A DNA stretch of 7,156 nucleotides, from positions 1-7,156 of the forward strand of contig JAXDJO010000030.1 in assembly GCA_034667525.1 (NCBI GenBank), given 5' to 3'. A model generated the notes under the pieces. The model worked only from the letters and a program-made list of their open reading frames with translations. It searched no databases and was not told the DNA's origin. This document shows, in pieces, positions 1 through 6,258 of this stretch. The translations under genes were made by a program, and so were the position numbers. The first letter of the stretch is position 1; each line of letters starts with the position of its first letter. The DNA is from DATAPE01 sp034667525 (lineage in GTDB: Bacteria > Actinomycetota > CADDZG01 > WHSQ01).

Positions 1-854
1 CCGCTACTACGGCATCAGCCGGCAGACCTACTACAGCTGGTTCCGGCGTTACGAAGAGTTTGGTCTGGCGGGTCTTCGTGACCGATCCAAGCGGCCGCTG
101 GTGAGCCCTTGGGCGACGCCGAGTGAGGTCGTCGCCAAGATCATCTATCTACGCTCCAACTATCACTTCGGTCCCTACAAGATCCAGATGTACCTCAAGC
201 GCTACCACGACATCACGATCTCGGTCTCGGGCATCTGGCGGATCCTCAAGCGCCTCGACATGAACCGCCTGCCAACCTCACAGCGCTACAAACGCCATCA
301 AGCCCGCTGGAAACGCTACGAGAAACCCCAGCCCGGCCACCGCATCCAGATCGACGTCAAGTTCATCGCTCCCCTGAAGGGCTCACGCAAGACGCGCTAC
401 TACCAGTTCACCGCGATCGACGACTGCACCCGGTTGCGCGTCCTTCGTCTCTACGATCGGCTCAACCAGAAGACCGCGATCCAGTTCATCGACTACGCGC
501 TCGAGCGCATGCCCTTCCGGGTCGAGGTCATCCAGACCGACAACGGTTCTGAGTTCCAAGCCGCCTTCCACTGGCATGTGCTCGACAAGGGTGTCGGTCA
601 CGACTACATCAAGCCGCTCACCCCACGGCTGAACGGAAAGGTCGAACGCTCACACCGGATCGACGGGGAGGAGTTCTACCGGCTCCTCGATGGAGTCGTG
701 ATCGACGATGCAGAGGTCTTCAACGAGAAGCTCCAGGAATGGGAGCACTTCTACAACTACGCTCGTCCCCACGGTGGTCTCGGAGGTCAGACGCCCTATG
801 AAAGACTGCGCCAGAAGACGGCCTCAGATGTCACGCGTCAAAGTCAGTTGCACA
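1..854 (+). mobile_element. Partial IS481-family insertion sequence, right end
   Basis: The stretch is filled by an IS481-type DDE transposase gene that enters from the left edge, so the left terminal repeat is outside the window. The right boundary is inferred. IS481 ends usually begin with TGT and finish with ACA, and an ACA at 852-854 closes a segment (829-854) containing three GTCA repeats. A complete tRNA gene begins only three bases further on. The matching left repeat and target duplication cannot be seen, so the exact end could be a few bases away. That this is a mobile element is certain from the transposase; the endpoint is an inference. Confidence 0.7.
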
Positions 855-946
855 ACGTGCCCCCGGCAGGATTCGAACCTGCGCCCCACGCTCCGGAGGC
901 GTGTGCTCTATCCCCTGAGCTACGGGGGCTTCATGAGGGAGGTTAG
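2..946 (+). CDS. IS481-family transposase, 5'-truncated by the window edge
   Basis: DDE-type transposase that cuts and joins the ends of its own insertion sequence. The frame is open from base 2, so the true start lies to the left; a GTG at 101 is internal. The first 30 or so residues look like the end of a helix-turn-helix region (RYYGISRQTYYSWFRRY), followed by the integrase core. Numbering from base 2, the catalytic triad is D118 (IDVKF), D180 (QTDNGSEF) and E215 (GKVERSH), with the second D and the E about 35 residues apart. FYNYARPHGGLGG is the typical C-terminal motif of the family. The last 30 residues (from about 855) are not transposase-like: they come from reading the neighbouring tRNA gene in antisense and end at TAG 944-946. 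No frameshift is seen, so the visible part looks intact, although the tail is provided by host DNA. Confidence 0.9.
   Translation, partial: RYYGISRQTYYSWFRRYEEFGLAGLRDRSKRPLVSPWATPSEVVAKIIYLRSNYHFGPYKIQMYLKRYHDITISVSGIWRILKRLDMNRLPTSQRYKRHQARWKRYEKPQPGHRIQIDVKFIAPLKGSRKTRYYQFTAIDDCTRLRVLRLYDRLNQKTAIQFIDYALERMPFRVEVIQTDNGSEFQAAFHWHVLDKGVGHDYIKPLTPRLNGKVERSHRIDGEEFYRLLDGVVIDDAEVFNEKLQEWEHFYNYARPHGGLGGQTPYERLRQKTASDVTRQSQLHNVPPAGFEPAPHAPEACALSPELRGLHEGG
829..854. repeat. Candidate right terminal repeat of the IS481 element
   Basis: This short segment starts with TGT and ends with ACA and carries three copies of GTCA, beginning at 830, 837 and 843 (6 to 7 bases apart). Read on the - strand, it starts TGTGCAACTGAC, a plausible IS481-type terminus. 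Spaced short repeats at an IS end could be transposase-binding sites. The left end is not available for comparison, so this remains an inference. Confidence 0.4.
858..929 (-). tRNA. tRNA-Arg, anticodon CCG
   Basis: Read on the - strand, the segment folds into a full cloverleaf. The acceptor stem is GCCCCCG/CGGGGGC (923-929 with 859-865), the D arm stem is GCTC/GAGC, and the anticodon stem is CACGC/GCGTG with loop CTCCGGA. The T arm is GCAGG/CCTGC with loop TTCGAAT, the variable region is four bases, and the discriminator is A at 858. The anticodon in the loop is CCG, which reads the arginine codon CGG. The 3' CCA is not encoded (the next bases are CGT), so it must be added by the CCA-adding enzyme. 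The gene points away from argS, which charges it, and its 3' end lies three bases from the proposed IS481 boundary. The tRNA itself appears undamaged. Confidence 0.96.
940..945 (-). promoter_or_regulatory. Possible -10 box for tRNA-Arg
   Basis: On the - strand this reads TAACCT, fitting the actinobacterial TANNNT -10 pattern. It lies 10 bases before the tRNA 5' end, which would give a short leader for RNase P to remove. No convincing -35 box is found 16 to 18 bases upstream, so the call is weak. Confidence 0.25.
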
Positions 947-951
947 AGCAT

Positions 952-982
952 CGGGCGAGAACCGGGGAGATAGCATCGCCCG
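952..982. repeat. 7-bp inverted repeat around the response-regulator -10 box
   Basis: CGGGCGA at 952-958 and TCGCCCG at 976-982 are perfect reverse complements separated by 17 bases. The right arm overlaps the last base of the candidate -10 box and runs to just before the start codon. It could be an operator or an RNA hairpin. There is no following T-run, so it is not a typical terminator. A chance match in GC-rich DNA is possible. Confidence 0.3.
971..976 (+). promoter_or_regulatory. Candidate -10 box for the operon, suggesting a leaderless start
   Basis: TAGCAT matches TANNNT and lies seven bases before the ATG at 984. Transcription would then begin at or next to the A of the start codon, giving a leaderless mRNA, which is common in actinobacteria. 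The only Shine-Dalgarno-like run, GGGAGA at 964-969, is 14 bases from the ATG, too far to be ideal, which agrees with a leaderless start. No clear -35 box is visible. Confidence 0.35.
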
Positions 983-983
983 C

Positions 984-1358
984 ATGGCGGCGACCAAGAA
1001 ACGCATCCTTATCTGCGACGATGACCCTGCCATCCTCAGGGTTCTCCAGGTCAACCTCGAGATCGAGGGCTACGACGTGCTCCCTGCTCAGAACGGTGAA
1101 CAAGCCGTTGAGGTCGCCACGGAGGAGCGCCCCGACCTTGTGATCTTGGACATCATGATGCCTCGCCTCGATGGCTATCAGGCATGCGAGAGATTGAAGG
1201 CGAACGACGACACGAAAGATATCCCCGTTGTTTTCTTGTCTGCCAAGGCGCAGCAGTCCGACATCCAGAGAGGCAAGGACTACGGGGTTGCGGAATACCT
1301 GACGAAGCCGTTCGACCCGATGGACCTCCTTGGGGTGGTCGAGCGACTTCTCGCCTGA
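984..1358 (+). CDS. Stand-alone receiver-domain response regulator
   Basis: Single-domain CheY-like response regulator of 124 residues with no output domain. The receiver residues are all present: acidic cluster D12-D13-D14, phospho-acceptor D56 in LVILDIMMP, S86 in the VVFLSA strand, Y105, and K108 in the conserved TKPF motif. It should therefore accept a phosphoryl group from a histidine kinase or phosphotransfer protein and act by binding a partner. No kinase is in the window and the target is unknown. The ATG at 984 was chosen because the receiver fold starts right after it and a -10-like box precedes it. An in-frame ATG at 933 would add 17 residues without receiver similarity and has no better ribosome-binding site. 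The stop is seven bases before the argS start, so the two are probably co-transcribed. Confidence 0.93.
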   Translation: MAATKKRILICDDDPAILRVLQVNLEIEGYDVLPAQNGEQAVEVATEERPDLVILDIMMPRLDGYQACERLKANDDTKDIPVVFLSAKAQQSDIQRGKDYGVAEYLTKPFDPMDLLGVVERLLA

Positions 1359-1365
1359 GCTTCTG

Positions 1366-3024
1366 GTGATCGTCACCGACCGCCTCGAGCAGCTTGTTCG
1401 TACGGCTTTGGACTCGGCAGGGGCGGACGGTATCATCGGAGACCCCGACGTCTCGGTCCACTTCGAGCACCCGCGGCGACGTGAGCACGGAGATTGGTCG
1501 ACGAACGTGGCGCTGGGGGCGGCCGGACCGGAGACCAAGGCCCGCTCCATCGCCGAGGCGTTGGTGGAACGGCTTCCAGCGTCCCCTCTGATCGAGAAGG
1601 TGGAAGTTGCGGGCCCAGGTTTTCTGAACTTCTATCTATCTCCTCGGTGGCTCGAGGAAGTCGTACGACGGGCGGCCGATCCCGAAGCAGGCTTTGGGAC
1701 GAGCAACGAAGGTGGGGGCGCGGTCGTCGATCTCGAGTTCGTTTCGGCCAACCCGACGGGCCCCCTCAATGTCGTCAGCGGTCGTCACGCGGCAGTAGGC
1801 GACGCCGTGGGAAAGCTGCTCGAGGCGACGGGGCATCGGGTAACTCGTGAGTTCTACTTGAACGACGCGGGCCAGCAGGCGACGAAATTCGGCGAGTCCA
1901 TAGCCGTTCGTTATCTGCAGCTGTTCGGACGAGAGGGCGAGATCCCCGAGGGTGGGTACCACGGAGATTACGTGCAGGACCTTGCTCGCGAGCTGGCAGA
2001 CAGGGACGGTGACGCGCTCGTGTCGGCTTCCGATGAGGAACGTTTGGCGGCTGCACGCGAGCTCGGTCTGTCGAGGATGCTCGACGAGATCAGATCTTCG
2101 CTTGACCGATTCGGGACGAGATTCGACGTGTGGTTCTCCGAGAGGACATTGACCGAGGCAGGTGGCGTCGAGGCAGGTATCCACGAGCTCGTTCGCCGGG
2201 GTGTGACCGAGGAGCGTGACGGTGCGCTCTGGTTCCTCTCCAGTCGGTTCGGTGACGATAAAGACAGAGTGCTTGTCCGATCCGACGGACGACCGACCTA
2301 TCTCGCATCGGACGTTGCGTACATGGTCGACAAGATCGGGCGCGGATTCGATAGGCTGATCTATCTATTGGGATCCGATCACCACGGAACGATCTCGCGC
2401 CTGCAGGCGCTCGCCGATGCACTCGATTTCGGGAGAGATCGGTTGGAGATCAACATCGTCCAGCTGGTCACCCTCTGGCGGGGGGGCGAGAGATTGAAGG
2501 CCTCGAAGCGAGCCGGAGTTCTGATTCCCCTTGACGAGTTAGTTGAGGAAGTCGGCGCGGATGCCGCACGCTACACGTTTTTAACGCGATCGATGGATGC
2601 TCCCCTCGAATTCGACATCGATCTCGTGAAAGAGCAGGCCCCCGAGAACCCCGTTTTCTATGTTCAATATGCACATGCTCGGATCAACTCGATCGTAGCG
2701 CGAGCTACCGATCAAGGAATCACACCGCAGTTACAGGGCGCACCTTTGGAACGGCTGGTGCATCCGTCGGAACAAGAACTGATGCGCAAGCTGGCGCTTT
2801 ATGAAGAGGTCGTGCCGGAAGCGACTCGGACGCGCGCTCCCCAACGAATGGTGCGCTTCGTCGAGGAGTTGGCTGCCTCGTTCAGTGCGTTCTACAGAGA
2901 TTGCAAAGTAGTTACGGATGATGCCGATCTGACCCAAGCACGGCTCGCGCTGTGCGTCGCCACGCAACGAGTGCTCGCGAGTGGCCTGAGCTTGCTTTGC
3001 GTCAGTGCTCCGAAAAGGATGTGA
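1366..3024 (+). CDS. argS: Arginine--tRNA ligase
   Basis: Class I aminoacyl-tRNA synthetase that joins arginine to tRNA-Arg in the cytoplasm using ATP. The product is about 552 residues, normal for the family. Residues 1 to about 90 form the ArgS N-terminal domain (REHGDWSTNVAL, then VAGPGFLNFYL). The Rossmann catalytic core follows, beginning FVSANPTGPLNVVSGR, and a DALR anticodon-binding domain occupies roughly the last 120 residues, ending in the typical SAPKRM. The usual HIGH motif is replaced by N135-V-V-S138; the KMSKS-like loop reads K378-A-S-K381. The GTG at 1366 gives the expected N-terminus, though no good Shine-Dalgarno is present; coupling to the response regulator seven bases upstream is likely. 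A TTG at 1330 would overlap that gene and is less likely. A cognate substrate gene, tRNA-Arg(CCG), lies nearby on the opposite strand. Confidence 0.96.
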   Translation: MIVTDRLEQLVRTALDSAGADGIIGDPDVSVHFEHPRRREHGDWSTNVALGAAGPETKARSIAEALVERLPASPLIEKVEVAGPGFLNFYLSPRWLEEVVRRAADPEAGFGTSNEGGGAVVDLEFVSANPTGPLNVVSGRHAAVGDAVGKLLEATGHRVTREFYLNDAGQQATKFGESIAVRYLQLFGREGEIPEGGYHGDYVQDLARELADRDGDALVSASDEERLAAARELGLSRMLDEIRSSLDRFGTRFDVWFSERTLTEAGGVEAGIHELVRRGVTEERDGALWFLSSRFGDDKDRVLVRSDGRPTYLASDVAYMVDKIGRGFDRLIYLLGSDHHGTISRLQALADALDFGRDRLEINIVQLVTLWRGGERLKASKRAGVLIPLDELVEEVGADAARYTFLTRSMDAPLEFDIDLVKEQAPENPVFYVQYAHARINSIVARATDQGITPQLQGAPLERLVHPSEQELMRKLALYEEVVPEATRTRAPQRMVRFVEELAASFSAFYRDCKVVTDDADLTQARLALCVATQRVLASGLSLLCVSAPKRM

Positions 3025-3029
3025 CTTCG

Positions 3030-3896
3030 GTGGAGTTCTTTCAGGTCGATGTGTTTGCGCGAGCTCCCTACAGCGGGAACCCGCTGGCAGTTTTTCCTGA
3101 GGCGAGCGGGCTTTCCACTGGGCAGATGCAACAGATCGCCCGTGAGATGAACCTTTCCGAGACAACCTTCGTGACCTCAGTCTCACGGGCGGCTTACTCC
3201 GTCAGGATCTTCACGCCCGGCCAAGAGCTCCCCTTCGCGGGACACCCGACGATCGGCACGGCATGGCTGCTGAAGCAGCTCCACAGGATCGGGGGCGATC
3301 GGGTCGTGCAAAGCAGTCCTGCCGGCGAGACCGGGGTGTCGGCTGTCGGAGACGGCCTTTGGTTCGAAAGGACCGGGCGGGTGGAACCAGACCTCGGGGG
3401 CGGGAACGACGCGATGAGAGCCACAGTCGCGGATGCATTGGGGCTGGAGCCCGATGAGGTTGGACTCGATGGGCGCGGGCTTGGCTCGAGCGAGCCTCTG
3501 CGTCCCGCAGAGGCTGACGCGGGGCTCGCGCAATTGATGGTTCCGCTTCGGGATGATTCGGCGCTTGCAAGGTGCACACCCCGCACTCAAACGCTGCACG
3601 CCATACACGCTGTCGGCGTTTATTGCTTCACGGCCCTGGAGCGGGGACGTTTGGCCGCCCGCGGCTTCTTTCCGGCAGCCGGCGTTGCAGAGGATCCGGC
3701 GACGGGATCCGCGGCCGCAGGTCTGGGCCTCTATCTGGGGGATCGTGGGGGAGGAGCGGCTAGTTTCGAGATCGAGCAGGGCCGGGAGATGGGTCGTCCA
3801 TCGCTCATCTTGATGAAGTGCGAACCTGGGAAGGTGTCGGTCGGGGGCCGATGCGAATCGATCCTGAAGGGAGAGTTACAGGCGTTGCCTCAGTGA
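3030..3896 (+). CDS. PhzF-family isomerase-like protein
   Basis: A 288-residue member of the PhzF family, which shares the two-lobed fold of diaminopimelate epimerase (DapF). The best-known member, PhzF of phenazine synthesis, isomerises dihydro-hydroxyanthranilate; most relatives have no known substrate. Family marks: FFQVDVFARAPYSGNPLAV at the N-terminus, the catalytic glutamate E44 in NLSETTFV, FAGHPTIGTAW (G71-H72), and EDPATGSA with D222. The two lobes are residues 1 to about 125 and the rest. Neither active-site position carries the cysteines of DapF, so a two-cysteine epimerase is unlikely. GTG at 3030 is preferred because AGGA at 3016-3019 is suitably placed; a GTG at 3021, overlapping the argS stop as GTGA, is a close alternative. 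It occupies the place of lysA in the usual actinobacterial order. The family is sure; the reaction is unknown. Confidence 0.9.
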   Translation: MEFFQVDVFARAPYSGNPLAVFPEASGLSTGQMQQIAREMNLSETTFVTSVSRAAYSVRIFTPGQELPFAGHPTIGTAWLLKQLHRIGGDRVVQSSPAGETGVSAVGDGLWFERTGRVEPDLGGGNDAMRATVADALGLEPDEVGLDGRGLGSSEPLRPAEADAGLAQLMVPLRDDSALARCTPRTQTLHAIHAVGVYCFTALERGRLAARGFFPAAGVAEDPATGSAAAGLGLYLGDRGGGAASFEIEQGREMGRPSLILMKCEPGKVSVGGRCESILKGELQALPQ

Positions 3897-5188
3897 GCGC
3901 GGAGCGGGTGCGCGTCGGTCTTCTCGGATGCGGCACGGTGGGAGAGGCTGCTGCTCGGATCCTGATCGCTAACGGCGACGAGATACGGCGTCGCGCGGGC
4001 ACGCCGGTGCAACTGGCGCGTGTGGCCGTGCAAGACACCTCCAAAGCGCGGGGAGTGGACCTTCCTGCTGAAAGCTGGACGTCCGACGCGTGGTCTGTCG
4101 TCACGGATCCTGATATCGACGTTGTCGTCGAAGCGATCGGCGGCATCGATCCGGCAAAGGCTTTGATATTGGCGGCCTTTGCGTCCGGAAAGCCTGTCGT
4201 TACCGCTAATAAGGAACTGCTGTCAACCCACGGTCAGGAGGTGATGGATGCCGCCGATCAGGCGGAGGTGGATTTTCTCTTCGAAGCTTCGGTCGGAGGA
4301 GGCATCCCGATCATCCGTCCCTTGAAGGAGTCTCTCGCCGGCGATCGGGTGACTCGCATCATGGGGATCCTGAACGGCACCACCAACTTCATCCTCACGC
4401 GCATGTCAGAGACCGGCGGTTCTTTCGAGGAGGCGCTGGCCGAGTCAGAACGCCTCGGGTACACCGAGCTCGACCCGAGCGCAGACATAGAGGGCTACGA
4501 CGCGGCTGCCAAGCTGGCGATCCTGTCGTCTATAGCGTTCAACGCAAGGGTGGTCGCGGGCGACGTGCACAGGGAAGGCATCTCCACGGTCTCCGCCCGC
4601 GACATCTCGGCCGCGCACGAGCTTGGCTATGAGATCAAGTTGCTCGGCGTGGCAGAGATTCAAGATGGTGCGATAACCGCTCGCGTGTACCCAGCGATGC
4701 TGCCCAAGACGCATCCTCTTGCCGCCGTGCGAGACGTTTTCAACGCCGTGTTCGTGGAGGGCGAAGAGTCGGGTGAGCTGATGTTCTTCGGCAGAGGGGC
4801 CGGTGGAGGACCAACGGGTTCGGCCGTGGTGGGTGATGTGGTTGAGGTTGCCCGGAACCTTGCGACCGGGGGACGGGCAGTGGGCTGCACGTGTGCGGGA
4901 TACGCCAAGCTCCGTCCGCAAGAGGAAACACCGGTGCGCTACTACGTGGTGCTGTCGGTCGCGGATCGACCGGGGGTGTTGTCCGAGGTGGCCGGCGTGT
5001 TCGCCCGCCATGAGATCTCGATCGCGTCCGTCCGACAAGAAGGCCAGGGCGATCAGGCGACGCTCGTCGCCATCACCCACACGGCTAGTGAAGGTCAGCA
5101 CCAGGCCACGTTCGCAAATCTTGGGGGACTCGCGGTCGTGAAGTCGGTGGATTCCACCTTGCGAGTGGAAGGAACTGACGAAAGATGA
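3893..5188 (+). CDS. hom: Homoserine dehydrogenase with C-terminal ACT domain
   Basis: Reduces L-aspartate-4-semialdehyde to L-homoserine with NAD(P)H, the branch step towards threonine and methionine. The 431 residues fit the monofunctional bacterial enzyme. The Rossmann dinucleotide loop is GLLGCGTVG (residues 9-17); K107 lies in VTANKELLS; NGTTNFI marks the start of the catalytic domain. E192, D198, D203 and K207 keep the same spacing as the yeast catalytic residues E208, D214, D219 and K223. Residues from about 348 form an ACT domain (YYVVLSVADRPGVLSEVAGVF), which in this family usually gives feedback inhibition by threonine. The GTG at 3893 overlaps the preceding stop as GTGA, indicating translational coupling; an upstream in-frame ATG at 3818 would run 79 bases into the preceding gene and adds unrelated residues. 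The gene ends in an ATGA overlap with thrC. Confidence 0.97.
   Translation: MSAERVRVGLLGCGTVGEAAARILIANGDEIRRRAGTPVQLARVAVQDTSKARGVDLPAESWTSDAWSVVTDPDIDVVVEAIGGIDPAKALILAAFASGKPVVTANKELLSTHGQEVMDAADQAEVDFLFEASVGGGIPIIRPLKESLAGDRVTRIMGILNGTTNFILTRMSETGGSFEEALAESERLGYTELDPSADIEGYDAAAKLAILSSIAFNARVVAGDVHREGISTVSARDISAAHELGYEIKLLGVAEIQDGAITARVYPAMLPKTHPLAAVRDVFNAVFVEGEESGELMFFGRGAGGGPTGSAVVGDVVEVARNLATGGRAVGCTCAGYAKLRPQEETPVRYYVVLSVADRPGVLSEVAGVFARHEISIASVRQEGQGDQATLVAITHTASEGQHQATFANLGGLAVVKSVDSTLRVEGTDER
5169..5173 (+). promoter_or_regulatory. Shine-Dalgarno site of thrC
   Basis: AAGGA, part of the longer purine run GGAAGGA (5167-5173), lies 11 bases before the ATG at 5185 and inside the end of hom. 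It supports that start, which also overlaps the hom stop codon as ATGA. It is the clearest ribosome-binding site in the window. Confidence 0.6.
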
Positions 5189-6258
5189 GCGCAGGACCGC
5201 TGACGATCGGGGGTAAGAGGGGAGTGATCCGCCGTTATTTCGATCATCTTCCGGTGTCTGAGACGACACCCATCGTCACCCTCGACGAGGGTGATACCCC
5301 CCTGATCTACTCCGATCGGCTGTCCGTGGAGGTGGGAGCCGAGGTCTGGCTCAAGTACGAGGGACTGAATCCGACCGGGTCATTCAAAGATCGCGGCATG
5401 ACGGTTGCCATCTCCAAGGCCCTGGAGGAAGGGTCGCACGCCGTGGTGTGCGCATCGACGGGAAACACAAGTGCTTCCGCGGCTGCGTATGCAGCGCGCG
5501 CCGGGATGATCTGCGCGGTTCTCATTCCTCGCGGCAACGTCGCGCTCGGCAAGCTCGCCCAGGCCCTGGTGCACGGTGCCCGCGTGCTCGAGATCGCGGG
5601 CAACTTCGACCGAGCGCTGCAACTGACCACCCAGATGTCGAAGGAGCACCCCATCACGCTGGTCAACTCGGTCAATCCATACCGCGTGGAGGGGCAGAAG
5701 ACTGCCGCGTTCGAGATCACGGAAGCACTGGGCCGGGCCCCCGACCTGCACGTGATGCCGGTTGGCAATGCAGGAAACATCACCGCCTACTGGCGCGGTT
5801 ACAGGGAAGCCCAGACAGCCGGGTGGGCGACGTCTCTTCCACAGATGCTGGGATTCCAAGCCGAGGGGGCGAATCCCATAGTTCGCGGGCAGATCGTCGA
5901 AGACCCCAAGACGATCGCCACCGCGATCCGCATCGGCAATCCCGCCTCGTGGAAAGGGGCGGAGGAAGCCGCATCTGCCTCGGGGGGCGCCATCGGATGC
6001 GTGCGCGACAAGGAGATCCTCGAGGCCTACCGCTCCCTGGCCCAGGAGGGCATCTTCGTCGAGCTGGCGTCGGCTGCAAGCGTGGCCGGGTTGCGCCAGC
6101 TGGCACAGCGTGACGCTGTCCCTGCGGGATCCACGGTCGTCTGCGTGCTCACCGGGCACGGATTGAAAGATCCGGACTGGGCCATCGCAGGCGCTCCGCG
6201 CCCCAAGCTGGTCCCGGGCGAGCTCGGTCCCATCATGCAGGAGCTCGACCTGGGCTAG
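5185..6258 (+). CDS. thrC: Threonine synthase
   Basis: PLP enzyme that converts O-phospho-L-homoserine to L-threonine and phosphate, the last step of threonine synthesis. The 357 residues match the short threonine synthase of actinobacteria and many other bacteria, which lacks the long N-terminal extension of the E. coli and yeast type. K68 in NPTGSFKDRGM should form the Schiff base with PLP. The segment STGNTSASAAAYAA (S91 onwards) is the asparagine-containing loop of fold-type II enzymes, and GNAGNITAYW is the likely PLP phosphate-binding glycine-rich loop. VCVLTGHGLKDP closes the fold. The ATG overlaps the hom stop (ATGA) and has a good Shine-Dalgarno site, so the two are translated together. 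Threonine dehydratase has the same fold, but the context and the SFKDRG and TGHGLKDP motifs favour threonine synthase. Confidence 0.97.
   Translation: MSAGPLTIGGKRGVIRRYFDHLPVSETTPIVTLDEGDTPLIYSDRLSVEVGAEVWLKYEGLNPTGSFKDRGMTVAISKALEEGSHAVVCASTGNTSASAAAYAARAGMICAVLIPRGNVALGKLAQALVHGARVLEIAGNFDRALQLTTQMSKEHPITLVNSVNPYRVEGQKTAAFEITEALGRAPDLHVMPVGNAGNITAYWRGYREAQTAGWATSLPQMLGFQAEGANPIVRGQIVEDPKTIATAIRIGNPASWKGAEEAASASGGAIGCVRDKEILEAYRSLAQEGIFVELASAASVAGLRQLAQRDAVPAGSTVVCVLTGHGLKDPDWAIAGAPRPKLVPGELGPIMQELDLG

Noticed and set aside
101..946. GTG at 101 as the real start of the transposase
   Set aside because: The frame is open to the left edge and the upstream codons encode a helix-turn-helix region typical of IS481 transposases, so the start lies outside the window.
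708..983. Upstream extension of the response-regulator frame to an ATG at 708, giving a 216-residue protein
   Set aside because: The extra residues cover the transposase end and the tRNA gene in other frames; the part reading CPRQDSNLRPT is a familiar product of translating a tRNA gene in antisense. The receiver domain starts only after 984.
831..1550. Long - strand open frame of 239 codons across the tRNA, response regulator and argS start
   Set aside because: It runs antisense to two well-supported genes, contains a tRNA-derived peptide (VAQGIEHTPPERGAQ) and shows no recognisable domain.
3030..3896. Diaminopimelate epimerase (dapF) as the identity of the gene between argS and hom
   Set aside because: The fold is related and the context tempting, but both DapF cysteines are absent and the PhzF motifs are complete.
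4445..5269. Long - strand open frame of 274 codons opposite hom and the thrC start
   Set aside because: It is a shadow of hom in GC-rich DNA. The + strand frame has complete catalytic and ACT motifs, while the - strand product resembles nothing I recognise.
5380..6159. Long - strand open frame of 259 codons opposite thrC
   Set aside because: Antisense shadow of a fully supported threonine synthase gene; no domain or ribosome-binding site seen.
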